From Planktotalea sp. (GTDB taxonomy: Bacteria; Pseudomonadota; Alphaproteobacteria; Rhodobacterales; Rhodobacteraceae), in assembly GCA_024645145.1 (NCBI GenBank), contig JAHEGL010000079.1, positions 1-16,749 on the forward strand: DNA of 16,749 nt. The letters are read 5' to 3'. The position numbers and the translations under genes are program-made. Shown piece after piece: positions 8,401 to 15,616 of the stretch. The notes below the pieces were generated by a model, which was given only the letters and a program-made list of their open reading frames with translations, searched no databases and had not been told where the DNA came from. Positions within the stretch are counted from its first letter, which is position 1. Each line of letters begins with the position of its first letter.

Positions 8401-8814
8401 CTCTAATGGAAAGCGGCGCAAAACTGTGGAGCAGAAAGAGTGAATGGTTTGGATTTTCAAACCACCCGGCGCTTCGATCGCCGCGGCAAACAAGGTGCGT
8501 GCGCTGCGCAGATCTTCTTCAGTGATCGACCCTTCTTCACCGAGATCGCGCAACGCTTCGCGCAAGTTCTCGTTCTCCAGCATTGCCCATTCGCCTAGGC
8601 GTTTGAACAAGCGGTTTTGCATTTCCGCAGCCGCTGCCTTGGTATAGGTCAAACACAGGATGCGTTCGGGCGGAACTTGGGCCAGCAATAAGCGAGCAAC
8701 GCGATCTGTTAACACACGTGTTTTGCCAGAGCCCGCATTCGCGGAAAGCCATGTGGAGACATGCGGGCGCGCGGCGTTGACCTGCGCGAGGGTCGCATCG
8801 TTGCGCGCGATCAT
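5446..8814 (-). CDS. addA: Double-strand break repair helicase-nuclease AddA (alphaproteobacterial type)
   Basis: AddA pairs with AddB to resect double-strand DNA ends and prepare RecA-coated 3' tails, replacing RecBCD. The 1122-residue protein has a UvrD/Rep superfamily 1 helicase: Walker A ANAGSGKT (25-32), LDFDDLI, Walker B DEAQD (387-391), motif III region VVGDKKQSIYSFQGADP, VMTVHGSKGLES (motif V) and RLLYVAMTRAE (motif VI). A RecB-type nuclease closes the protein with IDFKTN (Asp1044, Lys1046) and QMGAYSAAL. Helicase and nuclease key residues are therefore kept. The ATG at 8814 has a GGAG site (8822-8825) and overlaps the addB stop as ATGA, giving coupled, probably matched synthesis. An in-frame T7G6 run lies at codons 227-231 (8123-8135). 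Confidence 0.97.
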   Translation of the reverse strand: MIARNDATLAQVNAARPHVSTWLSANAGSGKTRVLTDRVARLLLAQVPPERILCLTYTKAAAAEMQNRLFKRLGEWAMLENENLREALRDLGEEGSITEEDLRSARTLFAAAIEAPGGLKIQTIHSFCSTVLRRFPLEANVSPQFAEMEERAADLLREEIIEDMAASADAPLIVDLATVTGAYDLTELSGEIVRHRSALLTPPDDSAVFHAYDVASDLSDDKIASAVFLGGEAELLTALINLLKTSGVRDVELADKLTLITSLDAGALPILEDAFLLKKDGSAKVGKIPAKGAQKNFVAHQDALDAWILRVEAARTSRLKLAAVQKTLHLNHFAAAFLNRYEASKQARGWLDFDDLILKTRDLLANSEMAQWVLYKLDGGIDHILVDEAQDTSPTQWDVIERLTSEITAGEGARDEVPRTIFVVGDKKQSIYSFQGADPREFDRMRSEFDTRLRPTNTPLVDAELHYSFRSAQCILELVDKTFEGHAAAGFASSTHLAFEGGPPGRIDIWPAIDKSEKQEPGNWSDTVDKLSENDETVLMAQRIADEIKRMTGLYGETIHDKDGFRKVRAGDILILVQRRSDLFEEIIRACKTAGLPIAGADRLKVGAEMAVRDLQALLSFLATPEDDYSLAVALKSPLIGWSEKQLFDLAQGRDARFLWQELRNQKDQHPEVFELLEDLRKKADFLRPYDLIERVLTRHEGRRRFIGRLGREAEDGIDALLAQALSFERSRIPSLTGFLTWMETDDLTIKRQLSQDRDEIRVMTVHGSKGLESPIVIMPETQKRRSPNGGSLIEMNDLVGWNVRNEGAPANVLAAKAQREERQAEERMRLLYVAMTRAEKWLILGAAGDLGKSDEDSWYGMVSAAARERPHVEHDFGFGRGIRIEPVPWGADEQMTTPALAQETLILEPIFCEVTDAVEESKASISPSDLGGAKALPSETALDEEAAKLRGMQIHLLIEHFAQTPQDHWSNIADALLPDLTNTEAYVSEAANVINAPHLSFIFDQGTLSEVPITAQLSELSEKPLYGIIDRLIVNDKDIWAIDFKTNAAIPETANACPEGLLRQMGAYSAALTKIYPQRNIRTAIVWTGTASLMELNADLTAAAIQRVGASMRLDGATPNT
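8123..8135 (-). repeat. T7G6 homopolymer pair inside addA (possible slippage site)
   Basis: On the coding strand seven T are followed directly by six G. They are read in frame as GTT TTT TTG GGG GGT, so the heptamer T TTT TTG sits in the exact phase of a -1 slippery site. In the -1 frame the next codons are GGG GGG TGA, an immediate stop after about 231 residues. The run is visible in the sequence; any slippage is inference. Confidence 0.6.
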
Positions 8815-11753
8815 GGCTTTACTCCGTCGTCATCCGGCATAGTCGTTTCATCCCACTCACCAAAGCGTGCAAGCTGGTCATACCGGCCAAAACTTTTTGA
8901 TTTTTCCATCGCACGCCGCGCCGTATAGCCCTTATTAGGCTCTTGATAGTCCGCGATAAGCTTATGAAGTTCGCTCCAAACCTGTGTGGTTGGCTTTTCA
9001 TCCAACGGCGCTTTCACAGACGTGACGCTAGAGCCAACACCAAGATATGTCGCGCCTTCTACGTGGCGCGGATTGATGCCGTCAAAGTCACCGCGCTCGG
9101 CCATGGCGGCTTCGAGCAAAAGCTGCATGTCAAAAGCAATTTGTTGGTTCTTGGTGGGAATAGCACCGGTTTTGTAATCATAAAGATGCGCGCCGCTGCG
9201 TGTGTCCAAATCAATACGGTCCGCTTTAACTGTTAGTGTAAAGCCAAGATCGGGCAGGGTGCTTTTGCCTTTTACTTCGAGTTTTGTTGAGACAGCATTT
9301 ATCTGTCTCTCACGTTCCTGAACGACGAAGTCATCGGCCAATCGTGCAATGCGCGCAGCCCACATAAGGCGGGCAGACGGCCAATCTACTTCATTGTCGA
9401 AAATGCGATTGGCGTGCACCATAAGATCATCAGCGGTGTTCGCGCTGTCCCAGCTTCGCACAAAATCCTCAAACACCTGATGCACCGCAATGCCACGCAA
9501 ACGTGCGTCAGCTGTTTTGACAAGACTGTCGAGGGGCGCAAGTTTGAGGACATGTTTGGCGTAGATCGCATAAGGGTCCCGCACGAGCGTTTTGATCTCT
9601 GTAACTGACAACTGATCGGGTCTAGCGGCGATCGCAGGCCTAGGTGACGGACGCGCAGCAGGTGCGCTTTGGATCGGACTTTCCAAAAGTGCCGCACGTT
9701 GGAGCCATGCGTTTCCACGTGACTGCATTTGGCTGATCGCGTCAGGACCATTCTGATCCGGCAAGCCGCCCATCAAATTGGTTAATCGGTTAAGCCAACG
9801 TGAGGGCACAGTTTGCGCATCGTCAGAGCGCTGCGAACGGGTGAGCCAGACCTCGGGTGCGGCGATGGCCTGTTGAAAGTCGTGAGCGGACAAGCCAACG
9901 CGACGTTCTGGTAAAAGCAAACCTGCTTCTGCGCGCATACGACGATTGAGCCAAGGATCAGGCTTGGGCGCTTCAGGCCAGCTGCCCTCATTCAAGCCAG
10001 CCAGGATGAGCAGATCAGCGCCTTGAACGCGCGCTTCCAGCGTTCCCCAAATGAGAACGTTGGGATGGCCCAAGTCAGGGTTGCGCACTTCGCCGCTTGA
10101 TAAAACCCCACCGAACAAGTCAGCATAATCGCGTGCGCTGAGATCGGGCAAAGCATCAAGAACGGGTTGAAGGGCGTGCCACTGTGCGAGCGCTTCGCGA
10201 CCTGCTGCTTCTTGCCACAACTCACCAGTTCCAACGCCTATCGCCCCCTGCGATATACGTTCTGCCAAGTCGATATGCCGCTGCGCAAACTCAGCCGCGT
10301 TCTGCGGACCTCCGCACATGAGATCACAAAAGGTTTGCGCTACCCAATCCGCCCACTCTTTTGCACCTTCAAGCTTATTCTTTTTTGCCCAATTCATCAG
10401 GCTTTCTGCGGATGGAAAGGCAGGCCCATACTTGCGGATCGAAAGTTCCAATTCACGAGTGAGACGCAGATGATTTCCGCGATCAGACCCCCGATGTGTA
10501 AGCGGGTGTTTGAGCAGTGTCAGCAACGCTTCCGCATCCAGCGGGCGGGTGAAAAGTTCTAGTACGTGGCGCAAGAAGCGACCAGGAGGCGAGAGTTGCA
10601 AAGGTGTTCCCGCACTGTCATCGGGTTTGATATTCCAACGATCCAGCGCTGCGGTGACTTGTCGGGTCAGCATTCTGTCAGGTGTAATAAGGGCTGTGGT
10701 TTTTCCTTCCTCTGCAGCGAGGCGTAGGCGCATCGCAATGGCGAGCGCCTCTTCACGGGTGTTTTGTGCTTCAACCAGCGTTACATTTTCCATCGCACTG
10801 GGAAGATCGCCCAAATCAGGCCCATCGCGCAGCCAACCATCGGTCACCGGAACAGGGCGGAGCGCCAATGAAACAACGGCGTTCCGACGTGCATCACCTG
10901 ATGGCGTAGTGCCCCACATTTGCACCCTTTTTGGATGTAGCGAAAGCGATTGAAGAAAGCGCGCGAAGCGATATTGCGGATGATCTTCTGGTGCGAGGCG
11001 AGCAGGGTGCTCGGCAATTAGTTCCTCCCACACCTCTGATGGCATATCCGCATCAAAACCGGGCAATATTACCGCGCCTTGAGGCAAATTCGCGACAGCA
11101 TTCAAAAGCAAAGCCGTTGTTCCGCGCGAGCCGGTCGAACCTGCGAGAATGATCGGATGCTCAGGTGGCGCAATGCGCCATTCCTCGATTTGAGCGAGGA
11201 CGACAGCACGTGCGCGCGCTTCTGTATCGGGGTGTTCTTGGGACAAATCCAAGAACTGGCCGACGATGCCAATAAATTGCTGCGCGCGCGCCCAATGCCC
11301 CGAGATATCACTGACTTCGAGATTGGAAATGTCATTAAGGGTGACGCCTTCTCCTTGCATCTCGTCCATCAAACCCGCGAGGGATTCAGCAAGATCGAAC
11401 AAGGAGCTACGTGATGCGAGAGATGGGTTCTGTCGCAGCAAAGCATCGACCAGCGAGATCAGCTCAATGCGACGCGCTAGTGGCGAAACGGGTTGTGGAA
11501 TATTGTGAAACTTTGGTTCTTTGCCAAGATCACTGAGCAGCGTAATGCGCGGTAGAAAATGTGGACTTTTATCTAGGAAAAGAGCAGTCACACGCCGCCG
11601 CATCCGCGCTGTATTTACGATCAAATGAATGCGCGCCATGTCTTCTGGCGCGTGGCCTTGCATGCGATCTAATATCCCAGACACCAATGTTTTCGGGAAG
11701 TCGACACCGAGCTCTGATGTGAACACGCGCGCGGTTTCTTGTGGCTTAAACAT
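8811..11753 (-). CDS. addB: Double-strand break repair protein AddB (alphaproteobacterial type)
   Basis: AddB is the partner of AddA in end resection. The 980-residue product has a degenerate helicase-like body and a C-terminal RecB-family nuclease. The body carries GSTGSRGTT (205-213), which looks like a P-loop but lacks the Walker lysine. The nuclease shows VHQVFEDFV, then ADRIDL and YDYKTG (Asp859, Lys861), and a following QLLLEAAM helix. Only two Cys residues are present, both mid-protein (FCDLMCGG). The four-Cys iron-sulfur cluster that holds the nuclease of Bacillus AddB is therefore absent. The ATG at 11753 gives the usual N-terminus MFKPQETARVF and overlaps the preceding gene by eight bases. 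An upstream ATG at 11780 adds nine residues and a longer overlap, and is less likely. The gene ends ATGA into addA. Confidence 0.95.
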   Translation of the reverse strand: MFKPQETARVFTSELGVDFPKTLVSGILDRMQGHAPEDMARIHLIVNTARMRRRVTALFLDKSPHFLPRITLLSDLGKEPKFHNIPQPVSPLARRIELISLVDALLRQNPSLASRSSLFDLAESLAGLMDEMQGEGVTLNDISNLEVSDISGHWARAQQFIGIVGQFLDLSQEHPDTEARARAVVLAQIEEWRIAPPEHPIILAGSTGSRGTTALLLNAVANLPQGAVILPGFDADMPSEVWEELIAEHPARLAPEDHPQYRFARFLQSLSLHPKRVQMWGTTPSGDARRNAVVSLALRPVPVTDGWLRDGPDLGDLPSAMENVTLVEAQNTREEALAIAMRLRLAAEEGKTTALITPDRMLTRQVTAALDRWNIKPDDSAGTPLQLSPPGRFLRHVLELFTRPLDAEALLTLLKHPLTHRGSDRGNHLRLTRELELSIRKYGPAFPSAESLMNWAKKNKLEGAKEWADWVAQTFCDLMCGGPQNAAEFAQRHIDLAERISQGAIGVGTGELWQEAAGREALAQWHALQPVLDALPDLSARDYADLFGGVLSSGEVRNPDLGHPNVLIWGTLEARVQGADLLILAGLNEGSWPEAPKPDPWLNRRMRAEAGLLLPERRVGLSAHDFQQAIAAPEVWLTRSQRSDDAQTVPSRWLNRLTNLMGGLPDQNGPDAISQMQSRGNAWLQRAALLESPIQSAPAARPSPRPAIAARPDQLSVTEIKTLVRDPYAIYAKHVLKLAPLDSLVKTADARLRGIAVHQVFEDFVRSWDSANTADDLMVHANRIFDNEVDWPSARLMWAARIARLADDFVVQERERQINAVSTKLEVKGKSTLPDLGFTLTVKADRIDLDTRSGAHLYDYKTGAIPTKNQQIAFDMQLLLEAAMAERGDFDGINPRHVEGATYLGVGSSVTSVKAPLDEKPTTQVWSELHKLIADYQEPNKGYTARRAMEKSKSFGRYDQLARFGEWDETTMPDDDGVKP

Positions 11754-12441
11754 TGGAATATCCAAGCATGTCTTCGGCAAGCGTTACCCCCTCAGGCGTG
11801 CCAACATCACACCAACGCCCGGCGTATCGGACGCCATACATGCGTTTGCGCGCCAGCAGTTTTTCCCAAAGAAGTTTGAGCGAGAAAGATGTTTCATCAA
11901 TCTCGCTTAGGAGGTCGGTTCTTATAATTTGAACGCCTGTGTAAATGTCGCCCGCACCATAGGCCAGCCGCCCATCATCGGCTAAAATAAAGTCGCCGCT
12001 CCCTGTGTGGCCCATGGCGTTGTCCTTTGGCACACAAAGCAACAATGCGTCCATAGTTTCGGGAATCCAAGACTCTAATAGGGTAGAAATGGCGTTAGGG
12101 CCTTGCCAAACGGCGTCGGTATTCATGGTGAAAACAAGGTTTGAGCCGAGCACAGGTAGCGCATTTTTTAAACCACCCCCTGTTTCTAAAATAGAACCCT
12201 GCTCTTCGATGACGGTTATGTCTTTATGATCCATCAGATGCGTTTTGATCTGCTCAGGAAAGTAGTGACAATTGACTACTTTTTTCAAATCAGCGGACTG
12301 GTCCAGCTGTTCAAGCGCGTGATCAAGAAGGGTGCGGTTGGCAACGCGCACCAACGGTTTTGGTTGAAGCTTGGTTAATTCGCGCATGCGCGTGCCAAAT
12401 CCAGCGGCAAAGAGCATTATAGCGTTGGGATGGTCGCGCAT
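11746..12441 (-). CDS. murU: Nucleotidyltransferase, probable MurNAc-1-phosphate uridylyltransferase (MurU-like)
   Basis: This 231-residue sugar-1-phosphate nucleotidyltransferase has the family N-terminus LFAAGFGTRMRELT then QPKPL (residues 10-30, including the activating-loop Lys28). It also has the LETGGGLKNAL loop (85-95) and the metal-binding Asp109 in MNTDAVW. By analogy with Pseudomonas MurU it would make UDP-MurNAc from MurNAc-1-phosphate and UTP, which recycles cell-wall sugar and bypasses the fosfomycin-sensitive MurA step. The kinase that would supply the substrate is encoded directly upstream with a 25-base overlap, which supports this over other sugar substrates. The ATG at 12441 is preferred because the second ATG (12417, codon 9) would delete the first beta strand. 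Sugar specificity is inferred from context. Confidence 0.82.
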   Translation of the reverse strand: MRDHPNAIMLFAAGFGTRMRELTKLQPKPLVRVANRTLLDHALEQLDQSADLKKVVNCHYFPEQIKTHLMDHKDITVIEEQGSILETGGGLKNALPVLGSNLVFTMNTDAVWQGPNAISTLLESWIPETMDALLLCVPKDNAMGHTGSGDFILADDGRLAYGAGDIYTGVQIIRTDLLSEIDETSFSLKLLWEKLLARKRMYGVRYAGRWCDVGTPEGVTLAEDMLGYSNV

Positions 12442-13442
12442 TTGTCTTTAAGCCTTTTTAGGATGTCAGGTGTTGGCGTTGGGAGCGCTTTGTTCAAAAT
12501 CTCAGCGACCGGTTCGTTAACTTTGTGCTTCAAATCGCGTTCTATGAATTCCCAGACGCGAGGAATGAAATCGACATAGTGTGGTTTGCCAAAGTGCATC
12601 GAAAGTCGTGCGAAAACACCTAATATTCGTAAGTTTCGTTGCAAGCCTAGTATGTGATAGGCATCTCTGAATTCTTTATCGTCAAGTTTGGAATGCGCGA
12701 TGTAACGTTCGATCATCGCCTCTTCGATCGCTTCTGGCACATCTCGGCGCGCGTCTTTTAACATAGAAACGAGATCATATGCCGGATGACCCAGTTGCGC
12801 ATCTTGATAGTCCAAAAGACCAACGCGGGCGTGTCCTGTGCGATTTGGGAGCCAAAGCAAATTTTCTGCGTGATAGTCCCGTTGGATAAGAACACTGGGC
12901 GCACCGACTTTTGTTGCAAGAAAGTTGGAAAAAGCGGCCTTGAACGCCTCGCGCTGTTTAACGTCAACTTCGTCTTCAGCGCCGAATTGAAACCAATTAA
13001 AAGCAAGCACCGCCATTTCTGTCATCGTGTTGGTATTGTAGGGTACCAAAGGTGGCGGCGCTGATTTATGTAGATGAAGCAAAACATCAGTTGCGGCTTC
13101 ATAAAGCGGTACTTCAAACTCCGGGTTGTCGTTAACTACTTTTGCATAAAGCGCATCGCCAAGATCCTCTATGACAAGGAGGCCCTTTGCCTCATCGGCA
13201 GCATAAATTTCAGGGGCGCTTAGTGAGAGGCTGCGAAGGTAGTCGGTGATTTTAATAAATGGCCGAACGTCATTTCCAAGCGCCGGATCAGCATCCATAA
13301 GCACAGCAATGCGCCCATCTTTCCCTGCAGCGAGCCGCTGATATTTCCGCATTGATGCATCACCCGCGAGGTGTGAGCGCTCGGCATTTGCCCAATTTGT
13401 TTTGGCGAGAAATTCTGAAATAACACTTTCGCGCAGGTTCAT
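12417..13442 (-). CDS. amgK: Aminoglycoside phosphotransferase-fold sugar kinase, probable AmgK
   Basis: This 341-residue kinase has the APH/choline-kinase fold. Seen are the GDASMRKYQRL strand near the N-terminus (27-37), the hinge LLVIEDLGD (88-96), the catalytic loop IQRDYHAENLLW (Asp189, Asn194) and the metal-binding LLDYQDA (Asp211). The GDAS N-terminus and immediate pairing with a MurU-type uridylyltransferase point to AmgK, the anomeric kinase that makes MurNAc-1-phosphate or GlcNAc-1-phosphate. It is not likely to be a resistance enzyme for aminoglycosides. The ATG at 13442 overlaps the tsaE stop as ATGA, so translation is coupled to tsaE. From memory, a tsaE-amgK-murU row is common in alphaproteobacteria. 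Confidence 0.85.
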   Translation of the reverse strand: MNLRESVISEFLAKTNWANAERSHLAGDASMRKYQRLAAGKDGRIAVLMDADPALGNDVRPFIKITDYLRSLSLSAPEIYAADEAKGLLVIEDLGDALYAKVVNDNPEFEVPLYEAATDVLLHLHKSAPPPLVPYNTNTMTEMAVLAFNWFQFGAEDEVDVKQREAFKAAFSNFLATKVGAPSVLIQRDYHAENLLWLPNRTGHARVGLLDYQDAQLGHPAYDLVSMLKDARRDVPEAIEEAMIERYIAHSKLDDKEFRDAYHILGLQRNLRILGVFARLSMHFGKPHYVDFIPRVWEFIERDLKHKVNEPVAEILNKALPTPTPDILKRLKDKCATIPTL

Positions 13443-13912
13443 AAGAAAGCTTTCATAATTTTATCGGCCAGGTCGGATTTGTTGTCTTCGATTGTGACAC
13501 GTCGCGCGTCTTCTTCTTCGGTTGTTTCGAACGATAAGGACACCGCTGATTTTGGTGTCGCGCTGCCTAATCGGTCGGGCCACTCGATGAGACAAATCGC
13601 GCTGTAAAAGGCGTCTAGCAATCCAAGTTCGTCGGCTTCGCTTGGGTCGCTCAAACGATAAAGATCGGCATGCCAAATTTCACCCGAAAGCGTGTCATAA
13701 GTCTGAACGAGGGTGAATGTTGGTGAAGGCACGTCTTCTGGAAATTTTTGCAACGACTGGATTAACGCACGGGCGAAAAAACTTTTGCCAGTGCCGATAT
13801 CACCCTGCAGCAAAAGCACATCGCCTTTGGATAAAAGTGTACCTACTTTAGCGGCGAACGCGGCGGTCGCGTTCGTATTGGTGAGCTGGATATGAGTTGA
13901 AGCAACAGTCAT
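13439..13912 (-). CDS. tsaE: tRNA t6A modification ATPase TsaE (YjeE)
   Basis: TsaE is the small ATPase of the TsaBDE complex that puts threonylcarbamoyl on A37 of ANN-decoding tRNAs; in bacteria it is generally essential. The 157-residue protein shows Walker A GDIGTGKS (37-44), the switch-like PSPTFTLVQTY (62-72), HADLYRL (81-87) and the conserved LIEWPDRLG (108-116, Glu110). Length is typical. The ATG at 13912 is the only sensible start, yet no clear Shine-Dalgarno lies in the 48 bases between it and the PAS pseudogene upstream. The gene heads the amgK-murU-addB-addA-trxA row; where the operon promoter sits is not evident. Confidence 0.95.
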   Translation of the reverse strand: MTVASTHIQLTNTNATAAFAAKVGTLLSKGDVLLLQGDIGTGKSFFARALIQSLQKFPEDVPSPTFTLVQTYDTLSGEIWHADLYRLSDPSEADELGLLDAFYSAICLIEWPDRLGSATPKSAVSLSFETTEEEDARRVTIEDNKSDLADKIMKAFL

Positions 13913-13960
13913 GTCGCCAAACTACGGTGCTTTCGGGGAACGTGAAACCGTGAATTTAGA

Positions 13961-15537
13961 TCAAGCGACGGCAGAAGATTTTCGCGTGAATTGCTTGTGC
14001 GCTGACTTTTGAACTTTCGGGAGGCTCACAGATGTCAAGTTCGGCATGAGCGTAACAAGGCTTGCGCCAGACGCGAGCGGCGCAACACGTAGCTCAACTG
14101 GTTGACCGTCTTTGCTGATGAGATTTGCACTCCAAGCTTCGCGCTCATGGCCTACTGAGACGAAATTTCGAATTTCACCCCAAGCTGGCGTCGGTTGACA
14201 GGTCTTCTGACAAAGTCGCGTAATATCTTTGGCGGACATATTGATTAGGTTTTGATCGGGGGCTTGTCCTCAAAATTCCAGCATAGCCGCGTTGTGTTGC
14301 TGTAGGTAGCCTGCTCTGTTGAAAATGGCGATCGAATGATCGAGCGCATCAAGGGCTGACCGCGTGACATCTGCTTCTTCGCGAAAGCGGCGTGTTAGGG
14401 AAATTTCTGCGCTGATGTCCTCAAAAAGGAATGCGATTGCCCCATCTGGATGGGGGCGCTCTGTCACACGATAGGTGAGACCATTCGGAAGATGCCACGT
14501 TTCGCTAAAGTTATCATCGCTTGCAGCGAAAATAACGTCTGCAATCCGTTCACGCCAGCTAGCGTAATTCTTTGGTTCGGGCATGATTTGATTGTCGCGA
14601 AGTTGATTGAAAAAAGAGAATAGATTTGGGCGTGCAGTTAAAAACTCTGGTCGCAGTTCCGTGAGATCAAAAAGCGACGGGTTGAAGAGAACGAGTTGGC
14701 GGTTGCGGTCAAATATTGCGAGACCGGTCGCGAGATGCGCAAATGTCTTAGCGAGTGTTTGAACAAAGTTGCGCTGGGCGGTTTCAGCGTTAACGACTGC
14801 ATGAACGTCTGTTGCGAAGTAAAGATGCCCATCCTCTAAGGATTGGCGTGTGACATCAAACCAATGCGTGCGATTGTGCGCTGGATCTTTCAAGAAATGC
14901 GCTGTGCATTCTTTTCGAAATCCTGGGTTGGCGTAAGTTCAAAAAGTGGAGCGCCTTTACGATCGATGCGTCGTTCCAGCGATTTGTAAAACGCGTTTGA
15001 CCATCCGATGTCACCCGCTTTGTTGCTTTGCCAAACGGGGAACGGTGCATTTTCACTCACAGCTTGAACAAGCGCGATATTGGGCAGTGTGCTTAGAACG
15101 TTATGAGCCGCGACGTGGTTCGTGGTGCCGCTAATCTCGCGCTCGATCATAATGAGTGAGAGGCCATCAACATGTTGCTCAATTTCGAACGTCATAGGGT
15201 CAATCGCTGAGAATGGCTGAAGCGATGTCAGAACGGGCGTCTCTGTTTCATTGATACAAGTTGGCAAGTCATCAAAACGGTGTTTCAAAGTATCGCGCAA
15301 GCATGTCCAATCTGGGTCCGCAAGCTTTAGATCAGTCAGAAAGTCGCGCGCGTGTTCGTTAGTATAAACGAGTTTGCCAGCGTGATCAAATTCGAAAAGG
15401 TACTTTCGTTTTAGCGATATGATGCTTGGCTCTGTGGCTCGCACATCTGGTTTGCCAAGCGTTTTGATGAAGACAAAACTTGCCAAAGTGATGCTGAAAA
15501 CCAGACCAATATCGACCCACGAGAGCGTAGTGAACAT
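13961..15537 (-). pseudogene. PAS-domain sensor protein gene, disrupted by a frameshift and an in-frame TGA
   Basis: Three consecutive open pieces read as one protein. Piece 1 (15537-14893) has an N-terminal membrane helix (residues 7-25) and a PAS-like stretch around LVYTNEHARDFL, and ends in TGA at 14892-14890. Piece 2 (14893-14273) resumes one base back with LKDPAHNRTHWFDV and holds a PAS domain (LAIFDRNRQLVLFNPSL). It stops at TGA 14272-14270 after NAAMLEF. Piece 3 (14269-13964) continues in the same frame as piece 2 with PTPAWGEIRNF and LRVAPLASGASLV. One added T in the ATTTCTTGAAAG run and a Trp at the TGA would give 525 residues. I recall intact roseobacter homologues beside regB with a WG or similar at that TGA. 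No His-kinase core is seen. Neither re-start (TTG 14893, ATG 14239) has a ribosome-binding site. Sequencing error remains possible. Confidence 0.82.
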
Positions 15538-15580
15538 GCGAAATTCCCATTAAACTCACTCTCTCATAACGCGCTTATTC

Positions 15581-15595
15581 TTAATGAATGCTTAA
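15581..15595. promoter_or_regulatory. Candidate CtrA-binding box (TTAA-N7-TTAA)
   Basis: The 79-base gap between regB and the PAS pseudogene contains TTAATGAATGCTTAA, which fits the full CtrA half-site pair with exact 7-base spacing. It lies 44 bases upstream of the PAS gene start. CtrA is the cell-cycle and motility response regulator of alphaproteobacteria. The same bases form a weak AT-rich inverted repeat (CTTAA/TTAAG) without a T tract, so I do not call a terminator here. Functional binding is untested. Confidence 0.4.
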
Positions 15596-15616
15596 GTCAT
15601 ATCGCTATTCGAAAAT

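Noticed and set aside
11754..11780. Upstream ATG for addB
   Set aside because: It deepens the overlap with murU, and MFKPQETARVF at 11753 looks like the normal N-terminus.
14270..14893. Middle piece of the PAS gene as an independent gene starting at TTG
   Set aside because: No ribosome-binding site; protein sequence continues smoothly from the piece upstream and into the piece downstream.
15575..15600. Hairpin after regB as an intrinsic terminator
   Set aside because: The stem is only about five AT pairs and no T tract follows in the regB direction.
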